A stretch of 64,000 nucleotides of DNA from Blastococcus atacamensis (GCF_002938425.1 NZ_POQU01000009.1:1-64000); one strand, 5' to 3'. Counted from the stretch's first letter, positions 51,195 to 60,381 are shown. Program-made: numbers and translations. The notes: generated by a model not told the origin, from the sequence alone.

Positions 51195-51332
51195 GGGTGT
51201 GTTCCTCCGGATGTCGGTGTGCGGTCGGTTCGGCGGTGCGAGAGGGACGCGGATCGCACGAGCGCGGGACTCACGGGAGAAAGGGGCATCCCGGCGGCGC
51301 GGAGAGCGCGTCCGGACGGCGCTGTGCCGCCC

Positions 51333-51407
51333 TCAGAGGGCCGGACACAGGCAGCTGCCGACGCGGCACAGGTCGACTGTGCGGCGCGAGGTCAGCAGAA
51401 AGCCCAC
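51333..51407 (-). CDS. Cysteine-containing leader peptide upstream of the sulfurtransferase
   Basis: 24 residues from GTG 51407: GFLLTSRRTVDLCRVGSCLC then PAL. It matches the actinobacterial leader-peptide pattern L-T-x-R-x-x-VDL-x-RV found before sulfur-metabolism genes, with three Cys codons (two in the tail) near the end. TACCCT lies exactly six bases upstream of GTG, a leaderless start inside the thioredoxin 3' end; a longer frame from GTG 51428 also overlaps the thioredoxin stop. Ribosome stalling at Cys codons could control sulfurtransferase expression. Confidence 0.7.
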   Translation of the reverse strand: MGFLLTSRRTVDLCRVGSCLCPAL

Positions 51408-51424
51408 GGCGCGAGGGTAACCGA

Positions 51425-51805
51425 TCACGACACGCCGCCGATCCGGCCCCCGACGTGAGCGTCCACGAAGGCGGACAGCTCGCCGGGATGCGGGGCACCG
51501 GCGCTGCGCCGGACCACCGCCCCTGACCGGTCCAGGAACAAGAGCGTGGGGGTGACGCGGACGTCGAGGTCGCGCACCTCCTGCAGATGGCTCTCCGCGT
51601 CCACCTGGACGACGGCCAGCCCCGGCCGGGTCGCCCGCAGCTGCGCGAGCCGGGCCTTCGTGACGCGGCACGGCCCGCAGAACGCGCTGGAGAACTGGAC
51701 GACCGTGAGGTCGGCATCGGCCGGGCGCACACCCAGCCGACCGAGCACCGCGGCGGCCGGAACGCCGTCCTCGCGCGGCGCCGTGGTCCCTGTCACGCCT
51801 GGCAC
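51425..51805 (-). CDS. Thioredoxin-like protein (ThiX/Rv0816c-like)
   Basis: 126 residues, thioredoxin fold with CGPC in SSAFCGPCRVTKARL, near residue 45. The cis-Pro loop is VRVTPTLLFLDRSG. It probably reduces or accepts sulfur in partnership with the sulfurtransferase downstream. GTG 51805. The last codons overlap a possible start of the leader peptide and contain its promoter. Confidence 0.88.
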   Translation of the reverse strand: MPGVTGTTAPREDGVPAAAVLGRLGVRPADADLTVVQFSSAFCGPCRVTKARLAQLRATRPGLAVVQVDAESHLQEVRDLDVRVTPTLLFLDRSGAVVRRSAGAPHPGELSAFVDAHVGGRIGGVS

Positions 51806-51825
51806 AACCGGCGGCGGCGGACGGA

Positions 51826-52515
51826 CTATTCCGCCGAGAGGACGGCGTCGCGCGCCGTCACCCGCACGTCGACCCCCGTCGCGGCCGGGGTGACGTCGGT
51901 CAGCCGGAGACCGAAGGGCAGCTCGACCGGATAGCGCAGGTCCAGGAGCTCACGCGCGCGGTCCACCACGAACCCGGGCACGTCGACGCCGGCGCCGGAG
52001 ACCTCGCGCACGTCCACGACGAGGGCGTCGCCGTCCAGGCGCACCGTCCCCGTCGCCGTCAGCGGCAGCCGGTAGCCGAGGACGTCGACGGTCCTGGTGA
52101 TCCGCAGGCCCTCGCCCTCGGGGCGCAGGGTCGTGTTCCCGCCGAACTCCTGCGCCAGGACGTCGTAGGAGAGCGTGGCCGTGCCGTCGATGCGCTCGAC
52201 CGGGACCGACCGCACCTCGCCGGCGAGCACGGCGGACAGCGGCAGCCGCACGCCGCGCAGGACGACGTCGGCCTCGGTGCCCGCGGGCCGGCCGAGTTCG
52301 GCGGCGGTGAGGGAGATCCGGACCTCGTCGTACCGGCCGGCGAGAGCCTGGGTGAGGAAGGGGAAACCCCGCACGTCCACGTCGGGCCGCCCCGCGAGAC
52401 CGCCCTCGGCCGCCAGCTGCCGGGAGATCTGCCCCTCGGCGACGTCCACCGCCACGCGGTCGAGGAGCACCCCCAGCCCGACGAGGAGGACGAGCAGGAC
52501 CGCGAGGACCTTCAC
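51826..52515 (-). CDS. DUF2993 protein, LmeA-like (Rv0817c-like)
   Basis: 229 residues. An N-terminal hydrophobic helix (VLAVLLVLLVGLGVLLDRVAV) acts as signal anchor, followed by a beta-rich DUF2993 domain (RGFPFLTQALAGRYDEV; DGTATLSYDVLAQEFGG). In mycobacteria LmeA is an outward-facing lipid-binding protein needed for lipomannan elongation; the same gene stands beside thiX and glnR there. GTG 52515 overlaps the upstream membrane gene stop (GTGA). Confidence 0.87.
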   Translation of the reverse strand: MKVLAVLLVLLVGLGVLLDRVAVDVAEGQISRQLAAEGGLAGRPDVDVRGFPFLTQALAGRYDEVRISLTAAELGRPAGTEADVVLRGVRLPLSAVLAGEVRSVPVERIDGTATLSYDVLAQEFGGNTTLRPEGEGLRITRTVDVLGYRLPLTATGTVRLDGDALVVDVREVSGAGVDVPGFVVDRARELLDLRYPVELPFGLRLTDVTPAATGVDVRVTARDAVLSAE

Positions 52516-53336
52516 AGCACCGTCAGCAGGCCGAGCGCGACAGGGGCGGCCGCGGCCAGCGGGAGGACGACCTGGACGACGGTGAGCACCCACGGGGAGG
52601 TCTCGCCCGCTCCCGGGTCGTCCCCGGCCTCGACGGCGACGTAGCTCGCGGCCAGTGCGACCAGAGCGACGACGCCCGCGACGGCCGCACCGACGAACAG
52701 CGAGCGGAACATCCCGAGGTCGGCGAGGCCGCGGGCGGCCCACGCCACCGCGGCCCCGGCAAGGACAGCCAGGACGGCGCCGACGAGCCCGCGCGGCACT
52801 CCTTCGGCAACGACCGGCCGGGGCAGCACCCGGTCGACGAGGTGACCGACGACCAGCGCCGCGCCGGCGGCCAGCGCGGTGACCACCAGGCGCCCCTCGT
52901 CGGAGCGGCCGAGCAGCAGCAGGGCGGCCAGGGCGGCCACCGCGGTCGTCAGCAGCGCCGCACCGGCCAGCGAGTCGACCAGGTGGTGCCTCGGCGACCG
53001 CAGCATCTGCTGGGCCACCGAGACCAGGAAGCCCACGGCGAGCACCCCGAGCAGCCCACCGAGCTCCGGTCGCTGCGGCAGCACCAGCACGAGATCGGCG
53101 GCCACGGCGGTCGCGGTGCCGACCACCAGCGAGGCGGTCGCCCCACGCATGCGGGCGACCATGACCCAGGAGAGCACCAGCGCCAGCTGGAGCACCAGCA
53201 CCGCGGCCAGCGCACCGACCCCGTCGAGAACGGCGGGCAGGCCGGCCAGGACGGCGGTGACGAGCGCCGCCAGCCCGGCTGCGGGCAGGTGGTGCGCGCG
53301 GTCCGGCGTCGCAGGGAGGGCGGCGGTGGGACTCAC
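52512..53336 (-). CDS. Integral membrane protein, unknown function
   Basis: 274 residues with about eight predicted hydrophobic helices separated by short charged loops. No transporter motif is recognised. It is translationally coupled with the DUF2993 gene (GTGA) and may be an envelope component. GTG 53336. Related membrane proteins stand next to lmeA in other actinobacteria, but the function is not known to me. Confidence 0.8.
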   Translation of the reverse strand: MSPTAALPATPDRAHHLPAAGLAALVTAVLAGLPAVLDGVGALAAVLVLQLALVLSWVMVARMRGATASLVVGTATAVAADLVLVLPQRPELGGLLGVLAVGFLVSVAQQMLRSPRHHLVDSLAGAALLTTAVAALAALLLLGRSDEGRLVVTALAAGAALVVGHLVDRVLPRPVVAEGVPRGLVGAVLAVLAGAAVAWAARGLADLGMFRSLFVGAAVAGVVALVALAASYVAVEAGDDPGAGETSPWVLTVVQVVLPLAAAAPVALGLLTVL

Positions 53337-53523
53337 GCCCCGATGGTCTCAGACGTCCGGCGTCCGGGGCGCCCGACGAGCGGAGCGGAGCGCCGGTTCC
53401 GGCGAGGTCCGGACCCCTGGCCCCTCCCCTCCCGCCGGGCGACGCGTCCGCCGTCGGCGCTCCCCTGCGGAGCCGTACATCCGCTATCCTGCCCTCTCAC
53501 CTCGACAGCGTCGTCGTAGGTCC

Positions 53524-53541
53524 GGCCGGCGATCGCCGGCC
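53524..53541. promoter_or_regulatory. 18-base perfect palindrome in the glnR-like 5' region
   Basis: GGCCGGCGATCGCCGGCC, a perfect 18-base palindrome 21 bases before the ATG at 53563. A possible -10 (TATCCT near 53484) lies upstream, so the palindrome would be in the transcript leader or be an operator. Confidence 0.4.
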
Positions 53542-53562
53542 CTGGACCCCAGAGGAGACGAC

Positions 53563-54321
53563 ATGCGACTCGTGCTCATGACCGCAGCCCGTCAGGCCAC
53601 GACCGAGGTGCTGCCCGCCCTGGGCCTCCTGCCCCACCGGGTCCGCGTGGTCGCGCCCGAGCTGTCCAGCCTGCTCGACGGCGACGGGGTGGGCCACGGG
53701 GATGACGTGATCCTCGTCGACGCACGCCACGACCTCATCCAGGCGCGCACGCTCTGCGGCCTGCTGTCCTCCACCGGTGTCGCGGCCTCCCTCGTCGCCG
53801 TCCTCTCCGAAGGCGGCCTGGTCGCGCTCTCGGCCGACTGGGGCATCGACGACGTGCTCCTGGACACCGCCGGCCCGGCGGAGGTCGACGCCCGCCTGAA
53901 GTGGGCCGCGGCGCGCCGGCTGGCCGCGGCCACCCCCGCCGACGGCGCCGAGGGCGGCCTCACGCAGGCCGGGGAGCTGGTCATCGACGAGCACAGCTAC
54001 TCGGCCAAGCTGCGCGGGCGCTCGCTCGACCTCACCTACAAGGAGTTCGAGCTCCTCAAGTACCTCGCGCAGCACCCGGGCCGCGTGTTCTCCCGCGCCC
54101 AGCTGCTGCAGGAGATCTGGGGCTACGACTACTTCGGTGGCACCCGGACCGTCGACGTCCACGTGCGCCGGCTGCGGGCCAAGCTCGGCACCGAGCACGA
54201 GGCGCTGATCGGGACCGTGCGCAACGTCGGGTACAAGCTCGACCGGCAGGTGGCCGACGCCACCGCCAGGGCCGCCGACGCCACCACCTCGACGGACAGG
54301 GCCGGCGCCGAGCTGGTCTGA
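53563..54321 (+). CDS. glnR: GlnR-like OmpR-family regulator (Rv0818-like)
   Basis: 252 residues. The N-terminal receiver lacks the usual acidic triad: only one phosphoacceptor-like Asp is in ILVDARHDL, as in orphan GlnR. The winged helix (about 150-225) includes [20 protein letters not shown] and [15 protein letters not shown]. GlnR controls nitrogen assimilation without a partner kinase. No kinase gene is adjacent. GAGGAGACG precedes ATG 53563. Next gene is mshD; the glnR-mshD pair is conserved in mycobacteria. Confidence 0.86.
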   Translation: MRLVLMTAARQATTEVLPALGLLPHRVRVVAPELSSLLDGDGVGHGDDVILVDARHDLIQARTLCGLLSSTGVAASLVAVLSEGGLVALSADWGIDDVLLDTAGPAEVDARLKWAAARRLAAATPADGAEGGLTQAGELVIDEHSYSAKLRGRSLDLTYKEFELLKYLAQHPGRVFSRAQLLQEIWGYDYFGGTRTVDVHVRRLRAKLGTEHEALIGTVRNVGYKLDRQVADATARAADATTSTDRAGAELV

Positions 54322-54328
54322 TGGCCGG

Positions 54329-55291
54329 GTGCGCCAGCCCTTCGACGTCGACGAGGTCCTCGAACTCCTGCGCGCCGCGGTCACCGCGGACGGCGTCAGG
54401 CCGGTCTCCGAGGAGGCCGAGCTGCGGCTGCAGCACCGGTCCCCCGGCGGCTCGGACCTCGTCGTCCGCACCGACGACGGCACCCTCGCCGGGTACGCCC
54501 GGTTCGACGACGGCGCCGCGGAACTGGTCGTGCACCCGGGGCTCCGGCGCCGGGGCCACGGGCGCGCACTGCTGGCGCAGCTCCTGGCGCTCGCCGGGGA
54601 CAGCCCGCTGAGCATCTGGGCGCACGGCGACCTGCCCGGGTCCGCGGAGCTGCTCGCCCCGCACGGCTTCGAGCGCGCCCGGGTGCTGCTGCAGATGCGG
54701 CGCGACCTGGCCGGCGTCGACGCCGATCCCCGCCCCGAGCTGCCGGCCGGCGTGCAGGTGCTGCCGTTCGTGCCCGGCCGCGACGAGGAGGCCTGGCTGC
54801 GGGTCAACGCGCGCGCCTTCTCCTGGCACCCCGAGCAGGGCCGGATGACCCGGGCCGATCTCGAGCTGCGCGAGGCCGAGCCGTGGTTCGACCCGGCAGG
54901 CTTCCTGCTGGCCTGGCGCGGCGACCCGGCGACCGGCGGCGAGCTGCTCGGCTCGCACTGGACCAAGGTGCACCCCGCGGGCGACGCCGGGCCCGAGCCG
55001 GTCGGTGAGATCTACGTGCTGGGCGTCGACCCCGCCGCGCAAGGGCTGCGGCTGGGCCGCGCGCTCACCGACCTGGGCCTGGCCCACCTCCGCGGCCTTG
55101 GGCTGCACGAGGTGCTCCTGTACGTCGAGGAGGACAACACGGCCGCCGTGCGGCTGTACGAGGGGCGCGGCTTCACCCGCCACGCCGTCGACGTCGCCTG
55201 GCGCCGGGACCCCGCCGGCTGGCCGCTCACTCCCGGCAGCAGGCGTCGGCCCCCTCGGGGGTCATCGCGGCGAGCGTGGCCAGGAGCTTGA
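54329..55291 (+). CDS. mshD: Mycothiol synthase MshD (GNAT acetyltransferase)
   Basis: 320 residues, two tandem GNAT domains. The C-terminal domain has the acetyl-CoA loop DPAAQGLRLGRALTDLGLAH and EEDNTAAVRLYEGRGF; the N-terminal domain HPGLRRRGHGRALLAQLLAL. It acetylates Cys-GlcN-Ins to complete mycothiol. GTG 54329, seven bases after glnR. The last 22 residues (Arg/Pro/Ser-rich) are encoded antisense to the ArsR gene end (65-base overlap) and may be a frame extension with no function. Confidence 0.93.
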   Translation: MRQPFDVDEVLELLRAAVTADGVRPVSEEAELRLQHRSPGGSDLVVRTDDGTLAGYARFDDGAAELVVHPGLRRRGHGRALLAQLLALAGDSPLSIWAHGDLPGSAELLAPHGFERARVLLQMRRDLAGVDADPRPELPAGVQVLPFVPGRDEEAWLRVNARAFSWHPEQGRMTRADLELREAEPWFDPAGFLLAWRGDPATGGELLGSHWTKVHPAGDAGPEPVGEIYVLGVDPAAQGLRLGRALTDLGLAHLRGLGLHEVLLYVEEDNTAAVRLYEGRGFTRHAVDVAWRRDPAGWPLTPGSRRRPPRGSSRRAWPGA

Positions 55292-55586
55292 CAGGGCCGG
55301 CGAGGGCCTCGCAGCAGAGCGAGTAGACGTTGCTCCGCCCCCTGGGCGTGATCGCCACCAGGCCGTGCTCGCGAAGTGGCGCCAGGTGGTGGCTGACCAG
55401 CGTCTGGCTCATGCCGGACGCCTCGGTGAGCTCCCGGACGGTGTGCGGCCGGTCGGCGAGCAGCAGCAGGAGGTGCAGGCGGTTGGCATCCCCCATGGCC
55501 TTGAGCTGCGGCGCCAGCAGCTGCGCGCGTTCGGCGGCCCCGCCGATGCCCACCGGCTCCAGCCGCACGTCCAGACCTCGTCGCAT
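55227..55586 (-). CDS. ArsR-family regulator
   Basis: 119 residues, winged helix with PHTVRELTEASGMSQTLVSH and LREHGLVAITPRGRSNVYSL. Cys pairs occur in SLCCEAL and ADACCRE, suggesting a metal or arsenic sensor with a C-terminal thiol site. Transcribed divergently from a flavoprotein monooxygenase, with a near-perfect 16-base palindrome between. Overlaps mshD 3' end antisense. Inducer unknown. Confidence 0.86.
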   Translation of the reverse strand: MRRGLDVRLEPVGIGGAAERAQLLAPQLKAMGDANRLHLLLLLADRPHTVRELTEASGMSQTLVSHHLAPLREHGLVAITPRGRSNVYSLCCEALAGPVKLLATLAAMTPEGADACCRE

Positions 55587-55617
55587 GCCCGAACTATGTC
55601 ACACGGTCGTTGCTATC

Positions 55618-55633
55618 AACAGTGGCCGCTGTT
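55618..55633. promoter_or_regulatory. Putative ArsR operator
   Basis: AACAGTGGCCGCTGTT, palindromic at 14 of 16 positions, in the 72-94 bases between the ArsR and flavoprotein starts. The site fits a homodimeric winged-helix repressor of both genes. Confidence 0.6.
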
Positions 55634-55679
55634 AGGTTGTCTGCATTGATGGTCGTCGATGTCTGAGGAGCTGGTCGGA

Positions 55680-57119
55680 GTGGGAGCGTCACTGCCCGTG
55701 CAGGAGCTGCCGGTCGTCGTGATCGGCGCCGGGCCGGTGGGCCTGGCGGCGGCGGCGCACCTGCTCGAGCGAGGGCTGGAGCCGCTCGTCCTGGAAGCCG
55801 GCGACGTAGTCGCGGCCGCGGTCCGCGACTGGGGCCACGTCCGCCTGTTCTCGCCCTGGGGGTACGACGTCGACGCCGCCGCGCTTCGGCTGCTGGAACC
55901 GGCCGGCTGGGAATCGCCCGACCGGGACGCGCTGCCCTCCGGGGCGGAGCTCGTCGACTCCTACCTCGCACCCCTCGCCGCGACCCCCGAGCTCGCACCG
56001 CGGATCCGCACCGGCACGCGGGTCCTCGCGGTGACCCGGGAGGGCGTAGACAAGACACGGACCGTCGGACGCGAAGGGCGGCCGTACGTCGTCCGGACGG
56101 TGCGCGACGGTGAGGTCACCGACCTGCGGGCCGGCGCGGTCATCGACGCGTCGGGCACCTGGGGCTCCGCCAACCCGCTCGGCGCGGCCGGGCTGCGCGC
56201 ACCCGGGGAGGACCTGGCCGGCCCCTGGCTCGTCGGCCCGCTGCCCGACGTACTGGGCCGCGAGCGCAAGCGGTTCGCCGGACGGCACACGCTCGTCGCC
56301 GGCATGGGGCACTCGGCGGCCAACACGCTGCTCGCCCTGGCCCAGCTGCGCGAGGAGGAGCCCGGAACCGACATCACCTGGGTCATCCGCGGCCGCTCCC
56401 CCGCCCGGCTCTACGGCAGCGGCGACGCCGACGGGCTGCCCGCCCGTGGGCTGCTGGGGTCGACCCTGAAGGCCGCCGTGGCCTCCGGCGCCATCCGGCT
56501 GATCCGTGAGTTCACCCTCACCGCGCTGGAGCCCGCGGACGACGCGGACGGCCCCGTGGTGGTCACCGGCACCGCCCGGGACGGCGAGGAGGTGCGCCTC
56601 GAGGTGGACGCGATCGCTGCGGCCACCGGCTTCCGGCCCGACCTGGAGATGCTCCGCGAGGTGCGCCTGGACCTCGATCCGGGGGTGGAGGCGCCGGCCC
56701 GGCTGGCGCCGCTGATCGACCCGAACTTCCACTCCTGCGGCACCGTGCCCCCACACGGCGAGCAGCTGCTGTCGCACCCCGACGAGAACCTCTACATCGT
56801 CGGCATGAAGTCCTACGGCCGGGCCCCCACGTTCCTGCTGGCGACGGGGTACGAGCAGGTCCGCTCCATCGCCGCCGCCCTCGCCGGTGACACCGCCTCT
56901 GCCGAGCGGGTGGAGCTGAACCTCCCGCAGACCGGCGTCTGCTCGACCGACCTCGGCGACCGCGAGGCGGCCGAGACCGCGGATTCCGACTGCGGGCCCG
57001 CACCCGTCGGATTCCCGACCGGCTCGGAGCACGGCCACTCGGCGGAAGCGGCCGCCACGAGTTGCTGCGCTCCGGCGCCGCCGGCAGTCACCGCCGGTGC
57101 ACCGTCCCGCGGCGCGTGA
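55680..57119 (+). CDS. FAD-dependent monooxygenase-like oxidoreductase (ArsO-like)
   Basis: 479 residues from GTG 55680 (486 from ATG 55659). FAD motif VVVIGAGPVGLAAAAHLLE, second Rossmann motif LVAGMGHSAANTLLAL, and a C-terminal Cys cluster TSCCAPAP. GAGGAG at 55665-55670 favours GTG 55680. Flavoproteins of this type stand beside ArsR regulators and arsenic-methylation or transport genes; here no ArsB, ACR3 or MFS partner is present. The tail CCAP could bind arsenite or metal. Monooxygenase chemistry is inferred. Confidence 0.82.
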   Translation: MGASLPVQELPVVVIGAGPVGLAAAAHLLERGLEPLVLEAGDVVAAAVRDWGHVRLFSPWGYDVDAAALRLLEPAGWESPDRDALPSGAELVDSYLAPLAATPELAPRIRTGTRVLAVTREGVDKTRTVGREGRPYVVRTVRDGEVTDLRAGAVIDASGTWGSANPLGAAGLRAPGEDLAGPWLVGPLPDVLGRERKRFAGRHTLVAGMGHSAANTLLALAQLREEEPGTDITWVIRGRSPARLYGSGDADGLPARGLLGSTLKAAVASGAIRLIREFTLTALEPADDADGPVVVTGTARDGEEVRLEVDAIAAATGFRPDLEMLREVRLDLDPGVEAPARLAPLIDPNFHSCGTVPPHGEQLLSHPDENLYIVGMKSYGRAPTFLLATGYEQVRSIAAALAGDTASAERVELNLPQTGVCSTDLGDREAAETADSDCGPAPVGFPTGSEHGHSAEAAATSCCAPAPPAVTAGAPSRGA

Positions 57120-57294
57120 CTGCCGCCCCGGCGACGAACCACTGCCGGGGCGGGCTCGGGCTCCACCTGCGGGCCCTCGTCGGGCCAGGACCGCGGACTC
57201 CTCTGCTCGCTGTCCTGTCCACTGTCGGCATCACCGCCGGGCCGAGGTGGCCGGCCGCGTCGCCTCGATAGGCGACGCCGGGTCGAGAACGGGG

Positions 57295-57507
57295 TCAGTC
57301 CGGCCCGATGCTCGGATCCGGCGCTTCCTGAGGCATGAGGCTGCCACGCTTCTCGTCGCTCACAGCACCCAGGCCGCCGGCCGCAGCGGCGCCGTCGAGT
57401 GCACCTACCGATCCAGGATCCCCGCCCTCGGCAGCGTTCCGGGCGACCCGCTCGCGGGGCCCCTCGTTGCTGCTCTCGTCCGCGGGGCGGTCGTCACGTT
57501 CGCTCAT
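57295..57507 (-). CDS. Small hydrophilic hypothetical protein
   Basis: 70 residues, Ser/Glu/Asp/Gly-rich, MSERDDRPADESSNEGPRER, with a short hydrophobic glycine-alanine stretch. GGAGGAGC immediately before ATG 57507 is a clear ribosome site and is why the shorter frame is preferred over one starting nine codons earlier. Looks like an intrinsically disordered stress-type protein. No family recognised. Lies 45 bases downstream of pstB, in the same direction, and could be the last gene of that operon. Confidence 0.6.
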   Translation of the reverse strand: MSERDDRPADESSNEGPRERVARNAAEGGDPGSVGALDGAAAAGGLGAVSDEKRGSLMPQEAPDPSIGPD

Positions 57508-57552
57508 CGCTCCTCCGCCGCGTTGCCCTCGCACCTGCCGTAGCGCATCGGA

Positions 57553-58467
57553 TCAGCCGAAGCGGCCGGAGATGTAGTCCTCGGTCCGCTTGTCCGCCGG
57601 GTTGCTGAAGATCTTGGTGGTGAGGTCGAACTCCACGAGCTGTCCGGTCCGGTCGCCCGTGCCCTCCGCCGCCTGCGCGGTGAAGAATGCGGTGCGGTCG
57701 GCCACCCGCGCGGCCTGCTGCATGTTGTGCGTCACGATGATGATCGTGAAGTCCTTGCGCAGGTCCTCCATGAGGTCCTCGATGCGCGCGGTCGCAATCG
57801 GGTCCAGGGCCGAGCACGGTTCGTCCATCAGGATCACCTCGGGCCGAACCGCGATCGTCCGGGCGATGCAGAGGCGCTGCTGCTGCCCCCCGGACAGCCC
57901 GTAGGCGGACTGCTTGAGCTTGTCCTTGACCTCGTCCCACAGGGCAGCCCCCCGGAGTGCCTGCTCGACCAGGTCATCCATGGACTCGACCTTCATGCCC
58001 GTCACCCGTGGGCCGTAGGCGATGTTGTCGTAGATGGACTTCGGGAACGGGTTGGGCTTCTGGAACACCATGCCGATCCGGCGACGGACCTCGATCGGAT
58101 CGACGTCCGAGCCGTACATGTCCTGGCCGCGGTAGGAGATGCGGCCGGCGACCCGGGCCCCCGGGATCAGGTCGTTCATCCGGTTGAGGCAGCGGAGCAC
58201 CGTCGACTTGCCGCAGCCCGACGGACCGATCATCGCGGTGATCTCGTTCTGGCCGTAGACCATGGAGACGTCGTGCACGGCGCGGAAGCCGCCGTAGTAG
58301 ATGTCCACGCCTTCGCACTCGATAACCGGGATCGGCATGTCGGGCAGGTAGCGGGAGTTGTCGTCCTGCGCGACGACGCGCGGACGGGCGCCGTTGTCGG
58401 CGAGCGCGCCACCCCCGCCAGCCGGCGTTCTGGTCGTCGGGGCGGTGGTGGTCTCGGTGCTGGTCAT
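57553..58467 (-). CDS. pstB: Phosphate ABC transporter ATP-binding protein PstB
   Basis: 304 residues, with about 45 extra N-terminal residues before the core. Walker [16 protein letters not shown], signature [15 protein letters not shown], Walker [13 protein letters not shown] and switch His in [24 protein letters not shown] is PstB-specific. It powers phosphate import and interacts with PhoU. Fourth gene of pstSCAB. ATG 58467 follows GGGGAA-type sequence. Confidence 0.95.
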   Translation of the reverse strand: MTSTETTTAPTTRTPAGGGGALADNGARPRVVAQDDNSRYLPDMPIPVIECEGVDIYYGGFRAVHDVSMVYGQNEITAMIGPSGCGKSTVLRCLNRMNDLIPGARVAGRISYRGQDMYGSDVDPIEVRRRIGMVFQKPNPFPKSIYDNIAYGPRVTGMKVESMDDLVEQALRGAALWDEVKDKLKQSAYGLSGGQQQRLCIARTIAVRPEVILMDEPCSALDPIATARIEDLMEDLRKDFTIIIVTHNMQQAARVADRTAFFTAQAAEGTGDRTGQLVEFDLTTKIFSNPADKRTEDYISGRFG

Positions 58468-58507
58468 GGTCCGTCCAGTCAGTGGGTTCGGAGGGGAAAG
58501 CGTCAGG

Positions 58508-59404
58508 TCACCAGCGCCGCTGGTACCGGTTACGGATGACGATCGCGACAGCGTTCATGAGCAGCAGCATCCCCAGCAGCACGATGATCGCGGCCGCGGC
58601 GAGCTCGCGGAACTCGACCTGCGGCTGGCCGGCCCAGTTGAAGATCTGAACAGGCATCGTCGTGAATCCCGACATGAGACCGTCGGGGTCGAACCGGACG
58701 AACACCACCGCGCCGAGCAGGAGCAGCGGCGCGGCCTCACCGAGGGCCCGAGAAAGCGCCAGGATCGTCCCGGTCGCGACGCCGGGGACCGCCGAAGGCA
58801 GGCTCTGCTTCCAGACCGTCTTGAGCCGAGTCGCCCCGAGGGCCAGCGAACCTTGGCGGATCTCGGCCGGGACAGCCCGCAGTGCCTCACGGGTCGTGAT
58901 GATGATGACCGGCAGGATGAGCAGCGCCAGCGCGATGCCACCGGCAAGGACGACTCCCCGGCGCAGCCCGATCGTGAGGGCCAACCCAGCGGTCAGCATG
59001 CCGTAGACGATGGCCGGCACGGCCGCCAGGTTCTGCAGGTTGACCTCGACGAGTCGGTTGTACCAACGGGTGGGATCGGCGAACTCCTCGAGGTAGACGG
59101 CTGCGGCGATGCCCAGCGGGATCGCAAGGACGGCAGTCAGGCCGATGACCCAGAGGGTGCCCCAGATCGCCGCGCGGGCGCCCCCGGTCTCCGGACGGAC
59201 CTGGGAGGAGTACTGGGTGAACAAGTTGCTGTCCAGCCGCTGGACCCCGTCGACGAACGAAGTGACGAGCAGAGTCACCAGGCACAGCACCGCGAACGCC
59301 AGGGCCAACCAGAGGGCCACCAGGAAGGCGATCGAGGCGAAGCTTCGCTCACCGTGCCGCTCCGCCCGGAGCGGCCGGGTGGCGATCTGGCCGATGGTCG
59401 CCAT
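58508..59404 (-). CDS. pstA: Phosphate ABC transporter permease PstA
   Basis: 298 residues with six membrane helices. The coupling region [21 protein letters not shown] is typical for Pst permeases, and [20 protein letters not shown] lies near the periplasmic side. ATG 59404 overlaps the pstC stop (TGATG). Works with PstC as the channel pair. Confidence 0.94.
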   Translation of the reverse strand: MATIGQIATRPLRAERHGERSFASIAFLVALWLALAFAVLCLVTLLVTSFVDGVQRLDSNLFTQYSSQVRPETGGARAAIWGTLWVIGLTAVLAIPLGIAAAVYLEEFADPTRWYNRLVEVNLQNLAAVPAIVYGMLTAGLALTIGLRRGVVLAGGIALALLILPVIIITTREALRAVPAEIRQGSLALGATRLKTVWKQSLPSAVPGVATGTILALSRALGEAAPLLLLGAVVFVRFDPDGLMSGFTTMPVQIFNWAGQPQVEFRELAAAAIIVLLGMLLLMNAVAIVIRNRYQRRW

Positions 59405-60381
59405 CAGTAGGCCTCTCGGAACTTCCGCACCAGCCGGATGCTGATCAGGTTGATCACGAAGGTGATCACGAACAGGAGGAGCCCGACGGCGAACAGCGTG
59501 TTGTAGCTGAGCGTCCCGGGGGTGCTCTCCCCGGTCGCCGTCTGCGCGATGAAGCCGGTCATCGTCTGGCCGAACTCTGTGGGGCTACCCACCATGCGAG
59601 CCTGCGTGCCGGCGGCCAGCGCCACGATCATGGTCTCGCCCACCGCCCGAGAGAGCGCGAGGACGATCGACGCCGCGATGCCCGAGATGGCGGCCGGGAA
59701 GACGACGCGCAGCGTGGTGCGCATCTTGTTGGCTCCCAATGCGAGCGAGCCCTGCCGTAGGGAGTCCGGCACGGCCGACATGGCGTCCTCGGAGAGCGAG
59801 GCCACCGTCGGGATGATCATGATTCCCAGGACGATGCCGGCGGACAGCACGCTGAAGGTGCCGACGTCGAGCCCCAACAGGTCGTTGAGCACGAACGGTG
59901 CCACGAAGGTGAGCGCGAAGAACCCGTAGACGACCGACGGGACGCCGGCGAGCACCTCGAGCACCGGCTTGAGCACCTTCCGGACCCGCCAGGGCGCGTA
60001 CTCGGCGAGATAGACGGCTGCGCCGAGGCCGAACGGGATGGCGACGAGGAGGCCGATGACGGTCGTCCACGCAGTGCCCGTGATCAGCGGGAGCACGCCG
60101 TAGGACTCCTGGCCGGTGAACCGTGGGGTCCACCTCGTGCCGAAGAGGAACTCCGTGAGGCTGACCTCCCTGAAGAACGACAAGGCCGGAAGCAGGAGGG
60201 CGAGGACGATCCCCACGGTGACCGCGACCGAGAGGAGGGAGGCCCCCGCCAGGGCGACCATGACCGCCCGCTCCCCGTAACGCGGCGATTGCCGCGTCAG
60301 CGGACGCCGGCGGTCATCCGCCCCGCGCCCGGGGGGGGCCCCCGTTGCCGGGGACCCCCCTGTCGCCGTGATGCTGCTCAC
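59404..60381 (-). CDS. pstC: Phosphate ABC transporter permease PstC
   Basis: 325 residues: a Pro/Arg-rich cytosolic start (1-36), then six helices. [20 protein letters not shown] is the coupling loop and GTRWTPRFTGQESYGVLPLI is conserved in PstC. ATG 60381. Transcribed after pstS1 with 47 bases between. A second pstC starts at 63714. Confidence 0.94.
   Translation of the reverse strand: MSSITATGGSPATGAPPGRGADDRRRPLTRQSPRYGERAVMVALAGASLLSVAVTVGIVLALLLPALSFFREVSLTEFLFGTRWTPRFTGQESYGVLPLITGTAWTTVIGLLVAIPFGLGAAVYLAEYAPWRVRKVLKPVLEVLAGVPSVVYGFFALTFVAPFVLNDLLGLDVGTFSVLSAGIVLGIMIIPTVASLSEDAMSAVPDSLRQGSLALGANKMRTTLRVVFPAAISGIAASIVLALSRAVGETMIVALAAGTQARMVGSPTEFGQTMTGFIAQTATGESTPGTLSYNTLFAVGLLLFVITFVINLISIRLVRKFREAY

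Noticed and set aside
51195-51332. Possible riboswitch before the sulfurtransferase
   Set aside because: No known riboswitch core was seen; the leader peptide explains the region better.
57120-57294. Possible small genes after the flavoprotein
   Set aside because: The open frames here are Arg/Pro-rich with no ribosome site; I see nothing supportable.
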